In this document: in pieces, positions 21,096-32,276 of the stretch
Layout of the letters: each line of letters starts with the position of its first letter
How positions within the stretch are numbered: the first letter of the stretch is position 1
Source: Desmodus rotundus
Lineage: Eukaryota; Chordata; Mammalia; Chiroptera; Phyllostomidae
Direction of reading: 5' to 3'
Length of the DNA stretch: 64,000 nucleotides
Assembly: GCF_022682495.2 (NCBI RefSeq)
Contig: NC_071398.1
Location: forward strand, 85,703,193-85,767,192
The notes under the pieces: model-generated
Database searches by the model: none
The model's input: the letters and a program-made list of their open reading frames with translations, nothing else
Told to the model about the DNA's origin: nothing
Made by a program: the position numbers and the translations under genes

Positions 21096-23339
21096 ACATA
21101 AATTTCTTTCCAACTCTCAAATCCCGTGATGTGATGACCCATGAGTCTCCAAGCCTCCAGTGCTGACCTGTGTGACACTGGACGTGTCTGTGTGACTCTA
21201 GAGGGACACTGAGTTACGAGACCTCAGAACCGGGACCTTCTGGCAATCTGCATCTCCCTTTAGTCTTCTTCGTCCATGGGTAGCTCCTTCCACCTTATGC
21301 GCCAGAGTCCCCAGATCAACTCACTGTCCCTGTCCTCTTTCTAGGAAATTGCCATCATCAGTCATTCCCCTAAAATAAGCACATGTGAAACGCAATATTC
21401 CAAATGTTGTCTGAGCAGCTTGGAACATAGATCACGTCTTCCTGAGACTTGTACTTGATACCGCCAGCGCTGTGGCTGAGTGCTGTGTTTTCACAAAAGA
21501 GTGGTTCCTTTATTTAGAGTGGCCACATTGTCCTTTTGTAGTAACCCAAAGGTCACGTGCGAACTCCTGCCAAGCCGGGACAGCCCCAGCCTGAACGTGG
21601 GCATTGGCTTTCTGAACCTAAGTGAAGAACTTAACATTTCTCTCTTACATTGTGTCGTCATGGTTGGTTCCCCATCCCCAGCCCCATAACGGCATCCCCC
21701 CCACCTTCCCAGGTCCCGCCATTCCCCAAACCCTGACCCTACACAGGCCCTGAGATGGGGGCAGCTGCAAAAGCTCCTGTTTCTGGGGGCCACACCTCTC
21801 CGATTCAAGGGCTCTTCCTGCATTTAGCTTGGCAGACTTTTCCCCCTGGGGCCAAGTCCTTTGCTCCTTTAACCAAATCAATGTTTTACTCAGGAATTTT
21901 TAGAGAAGAGGGGGTAGTGGTGGAAGGGTTGGAGAGTTTCAGGGAGGTTAGGTTATTTGGCAATTGAATTTGTCCCAGAAGCGGGTGGAGGAAAGGTGTC
22001 AGAGGCCTAAGAGGGGGACTGGATGATGCTTCCTTTGACTGCAGGACATTCTGTTAGCAGGCAAGGTAAGTTCTGCTGGGAGGTCCAGATGCCCTGTCCT
22101 GAGAGGCGGGAATGGCTAGTGGGCGGGGAGTACTCACCTGCTCTGTGATCCTCCTAAATTTTCTCCCGAAGTCCCCTCTGGTGGTTACTGGGTCTGAAGT
22201 TAACAGTTGAGTAGGTGAAGGCCACTATTTTTGAGGGATAGTTCAAGAAAGCAGCTCAAGTCAGTTGGAGGATGATAGAGAATGGGAAGCCAGGGACAGA
22301 GAGGTAGCTGGCCCAGAAAAAAAACAACTAGGCTGTTTCTTGCAGGCCTCACGTTCTTGTGCCTCTTTCTCACGTTGATTCCCAATTGGGAATTAATTCA
22401 CATTCAGAAGGCTCAGCATTGCCTGAGTGTGGAACTGAGGGCTTGGGGTGGTGCGGCTTTGCTGCAGCTGGGGCTCCACTCCTGCCCCCTGCTGGCTAAC
22501 ATGGGCAGCCCCCTTCCTCCTTTGTTCTGCATTCAGAGTGGCCCAGGTGTCTTTCCTGCTCAGCCCAAGGTTATGACCTCCGGGCCTCTATGGTAGGCTA
22601 CCATGAACAGATTCCTGGCTGCCCCTGACGCGGGGGTCTGGGGTGCATCCTGGGCTCATGAGTGATGTTCTTGCTCTCCTCCAGGAGATTCTTCTGCCTT
22701 GTGCCTGCCAAGTGTATTTTTCAGAACAGGGACAGCAAAAGGTTTCGCTTTCTCCTTGTTCTTTCTTGTTAAAGATTCCTGGCGCCTGGGGGGGCCTTGC
22801 TGCCTCCCTGACTCCTTTTCTGGCTCCCCCTTCTCTCCCACATGGTGATGCCGTGGTGATGACACATACTTGTGTCCCTCCCCATCCCTTCTCCTTCCAT
22901 TCTTCTGGTAGGTCACAGTATTTGGCAAGAATGGAGTGAAAGAGAGCCTGCCCCCACAAGCCTTGCCTGTGGTTTGTTTCATTATTTTTCTTGAATAACC
23001 ATCTTCCTGCCCATTCCACTTCCTCCTCCCATGCCCCCACCCCCGACTACAGGCACAGTGTGGACAGGGTCCTTTTGATCCGTGGCCCCTAGATGCTACC
23101 TTCATAAGGTGGGCTGTCTGTGGCTTAGTGGGGCTGGATGCAGGTGGCAGGAGGTGGAAACCTTGAGGGGAGGGCCATGGAAAATCTAGGTTGGCATTTC
23201 AGGTGAAAGAGGGCAGGAAATGACCTGAGATGGGTCTCAGGTCCACCGTCAGGGAGAGAACAAATGGAGTGTACCGGTTCCGCACCCAGGCTGCCGTGTG
23301 AGGGCGTGCTCGCTGGCTTTGAGTGTGCGCGTTTCACGC

Positions 23340-24150
23340 TGTCTCTGAAAACGCAGAGGCGAGAGATGGCTTTTAGCCATGGCTTTAATTTGTGTTTCTT
23401 AAATTATTAGTGAGCTAGAACTTTAAAAAAATATTTATTCACTATGTGTACTTTTTTTTGGTTAATTGTCTTTTCGTGGCCATTTAAAACATTGTGATAA
23501 AATATACATACACTTAATTTACCATTTTAACCATTTTAAGTGTTCAGTTCTGTGCATTGTGGTGCAGTATCACCACCTTCCACCTCCCAAACCTCTTCTT
23601 TTTCCCCAGCTGAAACTCTACACCCCATAAACAGTAACTCCCCACTCCTCCCTTCCACCCCCAGTCCCTGGCAACCATTCTTCTACTTTTTAAAAAAGTT
23701 TATTTTATTTTATTTATTTATTTTTAGACAGAGGGGAAGGGGAGGAGAGAGGGAAAGAAACATCACTGTATGGTTGCCTCTTGTGCGCCCCCTACAGGGG
23801 ACCTGGCCCGCAACCCAAGCATGTGCCCTGACTGGGAATTGAACCAGTGACCGTTTGGTTCACAGCCCGCGCTCAATCCACTGAGCTACACCAGCCAGGG
23901 CTACTTTCTTTCTCTATGAATTTGACAACTCTAGGAACCTCATAGAAGAGGAATTGTACAATTATTTGTCCTTTGTGACTGGCTTATTTCACTTAGCATA
24001 AGGTCTTTGAGGTTCATCCATGTTACAGCGTGTGTCAAAATGTCCTTCCTTCTTATGTCTGAATAATATTCCACGTGTGTATATACCCCACTTTGTTTAT
24101 TCATTCATCTGTTGGTAGACACTTGGGTTGCTTCCACCCCTTGGGGCCAT
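23340..24150 (-). repeat. Old L1 fragment, split by a VES SINE
   Basis: Both sides of the SINE belong to one L1 piece read in antisense: AATATACATACACTTAATTT at the left, and TGGCTTATTTCACTTAGCAT, TGTCTGAATAATATTCCACG and TTGGGTTGCTTCCACC at the right, in the order usual for L1M 3' regions. A second, related L1 piece lies at 35,100-35,985. Confidence 0.8.
23690..23900 (-). mobile_element. VES SINE
   Basis: Reverse-oriented copy ending ACCAGCCAGGG at the right, with GAATTGAACCAGTGACC as box B complement and a T-rich left end. Target duplication CTACTTT at 23683-23689 and 23901-23907. Antisense to VASH2. Confidence 0.93.
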
Positions 24151-24407
24151 TTTTTTTTTCTTTGAGGCCTATGAAGTTTTCTTACCCTTTGTGTGAACTC
24201 TTTGTGAGTTAAGGAGATTCACTCGTGGTCCCAGGGGGAAGTGGATGGTTTCATCCTCTTTTATTAGGGCGAGAAAGCATCTTAGTGATGCTCCCGAGTG
24301 TCCAGGGACTCAGCCTGTGCTGAATCTGTTTTCCAGCTCCTGAAAAGTGAAACCATGTCAGGCCTCCCCATTCTAGACCCCTGAAGACACGCTGCAGATG
24401 AATAATC

Positions 24408-24615
24408 ACATGGCTAACACTTAAAGAGCACCGAGGGCCAAGCTTCTAGTTGCCTGCTTTATACATTAGGTCATATAATTCTCCTAACCAGCCCAGGAAG
24501 TTTGAAGTAGGTGACAGTCTCCTCTTTTATCAGGAAGGAAATGGCAGCTTAGAGAAGTCAGGCAGTTTGACCAGGGTCCCCAGCCAGCAGGTGACAGAGC
24601 AGGGACTTGGACCTT
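24408..24615 (-). repeat. MIR
   Basis: 'GGCTAACACTTAAAGAGCAC', 'ACATTAGGTCATATAATTCT', 'GAAGTAGGTGACAGTCTCC' and a final GCAGGTGACAGAGCAGGGAC follow MIR in antisense almost end to end. Confidence 0.75.
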
Positions 24616-27075
24616 GTTGTATTAGACGCATAATTACACCTGAAGGAGCCCCCCTGGTTAATTGTCCACCACCTGGTGGGGGCGATGGCAGCCAGAGGGG
24701 CTGCTTGGGAGCTGAGTCCCAGCCTGAGCACCCGTCAGCTATCCCACAGGCCAGGGGGAGCTGGAGCCAGATGACATCATCCCCTCAGCAGCCTCAGCCC
24801 CTCTCCCCACCACAGCTCTGCTCCCCAGCTGGAGTTTGGGGAATGTGGCCACTCGCTTTCCGCAGGGGCTGAGGTAACCAGGCAGCTGTTTTTAAAAGCT
24901 CTTGGGCGCCATTGAGTTGCTATTCTTAGGACCAGCTGCCTCCTGACTTCCACCCCATCCTCTGGCTCTTGTGAGCTCTGCGGGACTTGCTGGAGTCGAA
25001 ATAATTTGGTGGTTGGCCCGCATGACTCTGAACACAGTCACTCTGGCCGCCTCAGGGCTGTGGCCAACAGATGCCCCCTGGGGATCCCTTAGGTGGCCTG
25101 TGATTCTATGGGGCATTTCCCCATCCTGACCAGCTTTTCTATTAAATAGGTACCGACAGCACTTTTCTGTGTAGAAACATGCTCGTGACTTAATAGACTG
25201 TCTCATTCCCGCCCCCTCCCTCCGTCCGTGCTCCCTCCCCCATTTGTACCTGATCTAGAGTTGGGGACACAACAGGTACTCAAGAGATGTTTGTGCGCAT
25301 CTCCTGTTCTCTCTCCACTTCTCTGTGAAGTTTCTGGCACGTTCTGACGCAGAATTCCCAGTTTGGGTAGATCAGTGGACGTTACTGCAGAAAAACAAGG
25401 ACAAGCTGGACCCCTCCTGGTGTTTGCTGGGGCAGAAACACAAAGACACACGTCATGGTTTGACTGGGGGGCTTGTGAGCACATTGGAACGTTGGCTCCT
25501 GCAGCGACTCTCCAAGACGAGAGTGTGATTTGAGTTGCTAGGCTGTAATGGGCATGGGGCTCCCAGGGCAGCTGTGTGTGCACCCTCTTGTACATTCACA
25601 CTCACACGGCACCTGGGCTGTGAGGTGGGGAGTGTGACTAGCTTCCTTTCGGTTGGAGGGGCAGTTGCTGTGCAGCAGGGAGTCTCAAAGCCAAGAGAGA
25701 ATAGAGGCAAAAGAATGGGAGGAAAAGAATGTCAAGTAGCATTTTAAGCAAATGCAGCCCAGGGTATAGAAGTATGAGCACCCGCCTCGGGCCCAGGGCC
25801 AGTGCGCCCTCCAATGTCACTGTGGGCCTGAACACCCGGAGCCAGGGAGAGCGCTGGGGCCTAGCCAGGCCGCCCAGCCCTGTGCCCAGGTCAGTGCAGC
25901 AGCTTCCCTGTCCATCAGCTAAGGCCTAAATCCCCAGGGCCTCCCTTTCCCTGTTTTCTCTTGGGATGGAACTAAGCTGTCCTGTGGTCCCTTCTGTCCT
26001 CCCTAAGGGCTTTCACCTGGAGGAGCCTCCCCTCTCCTCCCTAACAACACCTTGCTGGGACCGCAGGCCCAGTGTGCTGTCTTTGTCCCCGACAGCTCCA
26101 TCCCACCAGAGAGGCCAAGGTTAAGAGATGGAGAATCATATAGGGGGGATAAAGCAAAAACCGTCCCTTGCTCCCCAGCAGTGACTGGATCGGAAGCCCT
26201 GGCCTGTTCTTACCTACAGCCTTGTTGCCAGGCCTGCTCAGAGCTGAGGGTGTCTTGGCTCTAAATTTCCGAGAAGGGGCGCTTACATCCCCCTCTCTAG
26301 CCCTTGCCTGCCATTGCTCCTTTCTCTTCTCTGCAGGACTTGCGGACACTTGGTGAGTGTTGACCAAGAGGCAGACTAGGAACTGAAGAGGGGACAGGGC
26401 AGCCGTGAGGGGAAAAGTGTGAGCAGAGGGCTCAGGAGTGCGAGGAGCTGCACTGACCTGGGAGGAGGCAAGGCCAGAGGGGAGTCTGTCCTGATCCATT
26501 GGGCCCAGACACGCGGGGAAGGGAGGTGGTGGGCGTCGCAGCGGGTGGCGTTGAGGAGAAACGGTGGTCGTGGGGCCATGTTGCGTTTCCTCAGGGCGCC
26601 ATTCATCGTGCATTCAGGGGTGCCCTGGAGTGGGGCACACGGAATGGGTCACACTGACCATGCAGCAAAAGGTGTGGCATGCAGTAAAATGTGAAGTTAA
26701 CGGAGGGCCGCTGTGAACATTTGGGCCAGACTCAGTGGGGGACACTAGAGGACATGGTCCTTGGCCTCAGTGAGGGGCTCAGGCTCCCTGGGGACACTGG
26801 CCAGGTTCACACTCACAGTGCACAGAGGGCCACGGGGAGCCACTGTGACCCGGGGTGGAGTGTGTGTAGAGAGGGTCAGAGAGGGAGGACTTCAGCAAGG
26901 GACCGACTGGAGTGGGGAAACCTTGTCCAGGAGGTAGCCCTTGCACAGGTGAACATTCCAGGTGGCTATCTGCTCCCAGGAGCAGCTTTCCAGTGCTCTC
27001 AGCCCTGTTCCTGCCCCCAAGCACTTGGCCCCAGAGCGTCTCCTGATAAAAAGATCTCTCTCTACCTCTCCACAG

Positions 27076-27164
27076 CCTTCAATACCCCAGGTTCCAAACT
27101 ACAGGCTGTCGATGACGATCCCGGACTGGCTGCAGGCAATTCAGAACTACATGAAGACACTACA
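27076..27164 (+). CDS. VASH2: VASH2 coding exon 2 of 7 (residues 93-121 plus two bases)
   Basis: The acceptor is CTCTACCTCTCCACAG| and the exon reads PSIPQVPNYRLSMTIP then DWLQAIQNYMKTL. It ends after two bases of the Gln122 codon (CTA CA|GTATCCTTCC). Reading past this point gives a false extension because the donor is a U12-type site rather than a normal GTRAGT. The 89 nt length and phase 2 end fit the next exon exactly. Confidence 0.95.
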
Positions 27165-27174
27165 GTATCCTTCC
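27165..27174 (+). promoter_or_regulatory. U12-type 5' splice site of VASH2 intron 3
   Basis: The intron opens with GTATCCTTCC, which matches the minor-spliceosome donor consensus (A/G)TATCCTT at all positions. The matching acceptor end at 31061 has a branch-like TCCCTTTAC (7 of 9 to TTCCTTRAC when aligned) whose adenine at 31047 sits 14 nt before the exon. That is the short spacing typical of U12 introns. There is no long pyrimidine tract next to the AG. Confidence 0.85.
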
Positions 27175-29310
27175 AACCAGGGTCTGAGCAGGAACGTGCT
27201 CAGCCAGGGCACTGGCGAGGGGATCGTAAGCCTGGTGGCATGTCTGTCCCCAGCTGGTCAGCAAATGCTCTCTAAGGTTGGTGAGGCCGGGCAGGGAGGG
27301 ATGCCCCTGTGTGAGAGTCCGGGAGTGATGACAGAGGATGTAATTGATCAGGCCCTCCTCCCTTTGAAGCAGCTGAGGGCCAGGATGGCAAGGAGGCAGT
27401 GAGGCGGCAGTGGCCCCCCCAGCCCCTCTGCCTTCCATCCTCTCCTCTTTCTCCACTTCCTCCTCCTCTGTCATCTTTCCCTTCTTCTCTCTTCCTCTCT
27501 GTTTTTTTTTCCTCCCCGTTCCCTCCTTGTGTCCTGTTTCTTTTCTTTCCTCTCACTTTTTGCCTCCATTCTGACTACTCATAGTCTACTGAGGCCCTGC
27601 CTTTGGCTCCCCAGGGGGCCCAGACCAGTGGCCCTGCTCCTTTCTGCATGAATGAGTGGGGCTCTGGGGTGGGGGCCCTCTCCCCTCACTTGAGCTTGAG
27701 AAGAGCTGAGGATCCCTGCGGGTCCGGGCTGGGTTCAGGCCAGCCAGACTGTGGTTTTTTCTCCTCCGGTGTCCTCTGGCTGTTTGCAGACAGGATTAGG
27801 TCAGTTCTGAGGTCCGGTCAGAACAAAGGGGCAGAGGCGGATTGTGCACTGGCTGCTCTGGTGTTTTGTCCGGGACAGGAGTCAGATGGGGGCTGGGCTG
27901 GCAGGTGTGTATGAGAGGGGCAGGCCATTTGTCCAAGCAAGTCCGCGGCAGCTCAGATCAAAGCCAGCATCAGACTCCCTGCAGACCCCTAGCACGTTGT
28001 CCTGGAGGTCAAGCCTCTGCTGACCTCTGTCCTTCCTCCCTAAAGATGTAGAACTTAGCAGAAAGGATTCCACGGGAGCACTGACTCATGCCCACGTGCC
28101 CTGGGAGAGGCCCCTCCTCTCTCTGCTATACGCAAGAATCTCTCCTGTGGATTTTTGTGACTTCCCCAAAGGGAAAGATACGACCAGATGGGAATAACAC
28201 CAGTTCTGCCCTTCCGGGCGGGCAGGTTACCTGATTAGCCTCTCAGTCCCCACTTTACCGATCGTGAGCTCCCCTGCACGGCATCTTCCCAGTGGACTGC
28301 TGAAGCGATGTTAGAGGGAGGGGGTAGCACCAGCCTCCAGGGGTGGGGCGGACATGCCAGCCCTCGGAAGGCTCTCTGGTGTCATGCTGATCCCCAGACT
28401 GGGACGCTCCCTGGGGAGCTCCATGTTGTCCAGAGGCATAAACTCCTGCCAGACCTGGACCCCAAAACCGAGCCTTCCTGGACGTGGCCGACTCATCACA
28501 GAACACTGCATTGCAGGAGGTGACGGAAATTAAAATGGACATTCACAAGGGTCTTTTGGCCAGAGATGAAAGAGAATGAGCCCGGTGGCGAATGCACCCA
28601 TTGGGGCAGATTTGCATTCTCTGCTAAGTCCTGCAGCGCATTCTCCGCCCAGCTTTCAAGGAGCTGCTTTGTTAATTTTCTCTGATGCATTCTGACGGTC
28701 ACTGACCCAGATCACTGATGGCAGAGAGGGCTGGAGAAGGGAAGCGCCACAGGCTGCTGGCCTGTGCTCCCTTGTCACCTGGACATTGGAGCCCCCACAC
28801 AAACAAAGCAGAGTGTGGCCTCTGGTTTACCTTCTGACCAGGCTTTTACTTAGTGCCTTGGGGTTTCCTCCTGCTTTGTCCCCAGCAGTGAACGGCGTGC
28901 CAGGCGCTGGAGTCGGGGGACCTCTTGGGGCCAGCCCTGACTGTAGATGTGCTCAGCAGGCAGGGGCGATATGGAAGGACAACTTCTGCCTTCCCTTCTG
29001 ACAGCCTCGGAGCCTTGGCCAACAGCAGTGCTGATCCTGCATTGGGTTCTGGGAAGAGAGGTGTCCCCTGAGCTCTGCTGAGGGTGGGCTCGGCCAGTGA
29101 GCCTGCCACTCTGGCGGCCGTGTTTACAGGAAGCTCCCCTCCCCAGCTCACTGGAAGGAGCTGATAACAGGAACGGAGAAAAGACAGCCAGGTAATTTTT
29201 CATTATTTCATTATAGGTTTGTCTCAATGCATTAGACGTATAAGCTAGATCTACCAACAGGGAAAGTTGGCCGTATACATTGCATTTTTGCCAGTTGAAT
29301 TCTACTGTAC

Positions 29311-29523
29311 ATTTAAAAAAAATTTTATTTATTTTTTAAATCCTCACCTGAGGACATGCTCATTGATTTAAAGAGACAGAGAAGAGACAGAGACAGAAAA
29401 CATTGATGGGAGAGAGAAGCATCAATCGGTTGCCTTCTGTACAAGCCCTAACTGGGGATGGAACCTGCAACCTTTTGGTGTACAGGGTGATGCTCCTACC
29501 AACTGAGCCACCCGGCCAGGGCC
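29311..29523 (-). mobile_element. VES SINE
   Basis: Reverse-oriented copy with a T-rich left end and CCACCCGGCCAGGGC at the right. GAATTCTACT before and GAATACTACT after it form a probable 10-bp duplication with one change. Antisense to VASH2. Confidence 0.88.
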
Positions 29524-29536
29524 GAATACTACTTTA

Positions 29537-29600
29537 TTTATTTTATTTTATTTTTTTAATTTTTAAATTTTTATTCAGTTACAATTGTCTGCATTTTCTT
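29537..29600 (-). mobile_element. Tiny 5'-truncated L1 insertion
   Basis: About 64 bp of T-rich sequence ending TTCAGTTACAATTGTCTGC and TTTTCTT, like a bat L1 3' end with its poly(A) in antisense. It is bracketed by perfect copies of GAATACTACTTTA (29524-29536 and 29601-29613). Confidence 0.7.
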
Positions 29601-30479
29601 GAATACTACTTTAAATATACCAGAATCGCACTGAATGAAATCTTGGTAAAGTAAAAAAATAAATCACCTCACAGCGAGAATGGGCTTTTTTCTCTTACCT
29701 CTTAGCTTTGTACGTTATTTTTTTAAAGCGAGGCAAGCCTATATTGTTATTGGTTATTCTTACGGCCATGCCAGTGATTTCCCAGCTGTGAACTTGTTAA
29801 AATCAGCCCCTGGCCCCAACCCTGGAACTTCCAACTCAACAGTCCCAGTTGAGGTGACTGTGAATGGCATCCAGGGTTAAAACGATGCCCCGAAAGCAGA
29901 TTCCAGAGGTGGAGCCCTTCCGGTGAGCTCCACGGACGGTTGCTACGTGTGCTCGTGTCTGAGTGGCTAGGCACATCCGGGCCAGGGGAGGACTCTCGGC
30001 CCTTCTCAGAAGGGCGTGCAGTGCCTTTAGGGGTTCAGCACCACCCTCCACAGCTGTCTCCATCACAGGAGGGGCACACATCTTACCGCATACACCCACC
30101 TTACTGGCCTCACAAGGTCACAGGTCTTGCTTCACTAGCAGCTTCCCAACGTGCACGTTTTCTATAGGATTTTGTTTGAGGCAGGATAGGGAAACTCACA
30201 CAGCAACGTTTACTTAGGCTTAGAAAAATCCAGATCCAGTCTCAGGGAGCATGGCACTAGGGAATCTTCGGTTTCTTCCAGAATAACCTGGTGCAGGCTC
30301 TCCAGTCCCTGAGACCTTCTGGGCAACCAGCTAAATCCCAGGTTGTGGGGATGTGGTCATCTTGTCACATTTAGTAGTCAATGTCAAGTGTCAGTTTGAA
30401 CATGAATAGAAGTGATGTTTCCGTAGCAAGTTCTGCTGCAGGCTGCGCTATTGAGAAACGCTACAGCCATCCATCTGCT

Positions 30480-30665
30480 TTTCTGTGTTTCCCTTCCATT
30501 CCGTCCATTCCTTCCATCCATTCCTCCATCCATCCTCCCATCCGCCTGCCTGCCCCTTCTGTCTATCCAGCCAGCCAGCCAGCTTTCCAACTGTCCATCC
30601 ACCCTTCCTTTCATCAATTACATTCATCCTTCCTTTTATCCATCCATCCACCCACCCATTCCCTT
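30480..30665. repeat. Degenerate (CATC/TTCC)n tetranucleotide repeat
   Basis: Runs of CCATCCATTC, TTCCATCC and CCAGCCAGCCAGC over about 185 bp. Frames read through it on both strands are low-complexity artefacts. Confidence 0.9.
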
Positions 30666-30679
30666 ATTCCTCGTTCATG

Positions 30680-30880
30680 TAATAATATATGGTAACTGGA
30701 ATGTATTGGGCTTGTGCCAGGCTTTATGGTTGATATAAAGATGATACATAAATGGTCCCAACTCTCAAAAAGCTTGTAGTCTAGTAGATCAATTAAGACA
30801 AGTATTCAACTAACCAGAATATAGAGCAGATTGAAAACAGCTATTCTAAAGGTCCAAGGTGCTTTGGGATCCAAGTTAGA
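30680..30880 (+). repeat. Ancient interspersed repeat (L2/MIR age)
   Basis: 'GCTTGTGCCAGGCTTTATGG', GATGATACATAAATGGTCCC and AAAAAGCTTGTAGTCTAGTAG follow a widely shared old repeat pattern. I cannot name the subfamily with certainty. Confidence 0.5.
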
Positions 30881-31061
30881 ACTCGAATTTCCAGGCAGGA
30901 CAGTGAGGAGTTAGAGGATGGGACTACCTTCTGGCTACTAGACCCCTTCTGGGAAGCCCTCACTTCCTCATCCCCTTGAGAAATCAACTCATAGCTTCCT
31001 CTGCTGGATTTCTGGGACCTTTGGAGTTTTCAGTCACTTTCCCTTTACGTACTTCACACAG

Positions 31062-31118
31062 ATACAATCATACAGGGACCCAGTTCTTTGAAATTAGGAA
31101 AATGAGACCACTGAGTGG
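31062..31118 (+). CDS. VASH2: VASH2 coding exon 3 of 7 (residues 122-141, 57 nt)
   Basis: This small exon encodes YNHTGTQFFEIRKMRPLSG, part of the conserved core before the catalytic Cys. The acceptor is ACTTCACACAG|A, where the first base completes Gln122 as CAA. The donor is AGTGG|GTAAGT, an ordinary U2-type site. It is too short to be picked up as an open frame on its own and was found by joining phases with its neighbours. Confidence 0.95.
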
Positions 31119-31652
31119 GTAAGTTGTGCATGACCTGTGGGCCAGTGACCTCCTTCCTACCCGAGAGCTGCTAGCTCCCTCTCCCACCCTCTATCCCTGT
31201 ATCCCAGTGCTCAGTATTCTGGTCTCTAAGGGGTGGAGATGGGGGTGCCCATGTTGGAGGTGGGGCTGGGGTCTGGGCCACTCTGACAGCAAAGCTCAGG
31301 GGTGGAGACTAACTCGTTCAGGGGGTGGGGGATGCCTATGAGATTGTTTCGTGTGGCCTCCTTTACCTGCTCCATGTTTTGCCCCTTGTCCTGAGGCAAT
31401 GGGAGCATGCTATGGAATATGGGCACTGACATCTAGGAACTAGCTCTCGGAGGGAGGAGTGGGGAATTTAGGATTTCATTTCTGCCGAGTGGGGGTGTGC
31501 TCTGGCACCCTCCTGCAAAGTGAGTTCTCCCCTTTCCGTCTGTATTCCTGCACGGTGCCTAGCGTGGAGGCAGGCATGCTGATGGATTGATAGACAGACC
31601 AGTTGCATCGTTAAATAAGTCCTGAGATCCTTTGCTGTGCTCTGTCCTACAG

Positions 31653-31727
31653 GTTAATGGAAACAGCGAAAGAAATGACTCGAGAGTCCTTGCCTATTAA
31701 ATGCCTTGAAGCTGTCATCCTGGGCAT
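31653..31727 (+). CDS. VASH2: VASH2 coding exon 4 of 7 (residues 141-166, catalytic Cys)
   Basis: This exon encodes LMETAKEMTRESLPIKC then LEAVILG. The Cys of PIKCLEA is residue 158, the catalytic nucleophile of the vasohibin tyrosine carboxypeptidase. The acceptor is GTCCTACAG|G. The exon ends after two bases of the Ile166 codon (GGC AT|GTATCCTTTAAG), a second U12-type donor. Length is 75 nt and phase fits both sides. Confidence 0.95.
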
Positions 31728-31737
31728 GTATCCTTTA
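31728..31737 (+). promoter_or_regulatory. U12-type 5' splice site of VASH2 intron 5
   Basis: The intron begins GTATCCTTTA, a full match to the U12 donor consensus. Its partner branch point (38973-38981) is also a perfect match, so this intron is a high-confidence minor-spliceosome intron of 7,268 nt. Confidence 0.92.
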
Positions 31738-32046
31738 AGTTACACTTGCTTCATTTTACTCCGTAGATGGTGGCCTCACTCCACCACCTAAGCACTGGCT
31801 GAGCCTTTAACATCCTAGTTCCACAGAGATGACGGCCGTTGTCTCCTCGGAGGAAAATACCAAGCTCCCCGACGTTTCTCTTTAACTTCCCCCATCTGGA
31901 GTTGGACTAAGTCAGCTCGGCTCCTTGGGTCATCATCAGTGGAACCTGCTGGCTAACACCTGCATCCAGGCCAGCTCTCGGGCCAGCCTTGCTAGTCGCG
32001 AGGAGAATTGTAACTTGGAGGGACTAGAGAAAGAGTGTGTGTCATT

Positions 32047-32276
32047 GGGGTTTTTTAATTATTATTGATTTTCTAGAAAGAGAGGAAGAGAGAGTGTGTA
32101 TCATTTTTTAAATTGATTTTTTAGAGAGAGAGGAAAGGAGAGAGTGAGACATCAATTTGTTGTTCCACTTATTAGGCTTTCATTGGTTGATTTTTGTAGG
32201 TGCCCAGTCAGGGAATTGAACCCACAACCTTGGTGTATCTAAATAATCCTCTAACCAACTGAGCTACTTGGCCAGG
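32047..32276 (-). mobile_element. VES SINE (32106-32276) inserted in or next to an older VES 3' end
   Basis: The main copy is reverse-oriented, with CAGGGAATTGAACCCACAACC and GAGCTACTTGGCCAGG. It is flanked by the perfect 10-bp duplication GTGTATCATT (32096-32105 and 32277-32286). The 49 bp before the left duplication (TTGATTTTCTAGAAAGAGAG) look like another, older VES 3' end in the same orientation. Antisense to VASH2. Confidence 0.88.

Larger units (their letters stand above)
19340..27075 (+). other. VASH2 intron 2
   Basis: 7,736 nt between GTCAGT and CCACAG. It contains a MIR (21,015-21,095), an old L1 fragment split by a VES SINE (23,340-24,150) and a MIR (24,408-24,615). The rest looks unique. 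Long frames such as 26,041-26,613 on the minus strand have no domain and no splice support and are not taken as genes. Confidence 0.8.
27165..31061 (+). other. VASH2 intron 3 (U12-type)
   Basis: 3,897 nt. It contains a pyrimidine-rich stretch (27,415-27,560), a VES SINE, a tiny L1 insertion, a tetranucleotide repeat (30,480-30,665) and an old repeat (30,680-30,880). The remaining sequence is unique-looking with no supported exon. Confidence 0.85.

Noticed and set aside
26041..26613. 190-codon open frame on the minus strand in VASH2 intron 2
   Set aside because: No recognisable family, no start or splice context, and equally long frames overlap it on the other strand. Chance frame in GC-rich DNA.
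26691..27275. 194-codon plus-strand frame overlapping VASH2 exon 27076-27164
   Set aside because: It reads the exon in the wrong frame; the conserved vasohibin frame is different.
30384..30738. Overlapping open frames on both strands near 30.5 kb
   Set aside because: They translate a CATC/TTCC simple repeat and have periodic Pro/Ser or Trp/Met/Asp content only.
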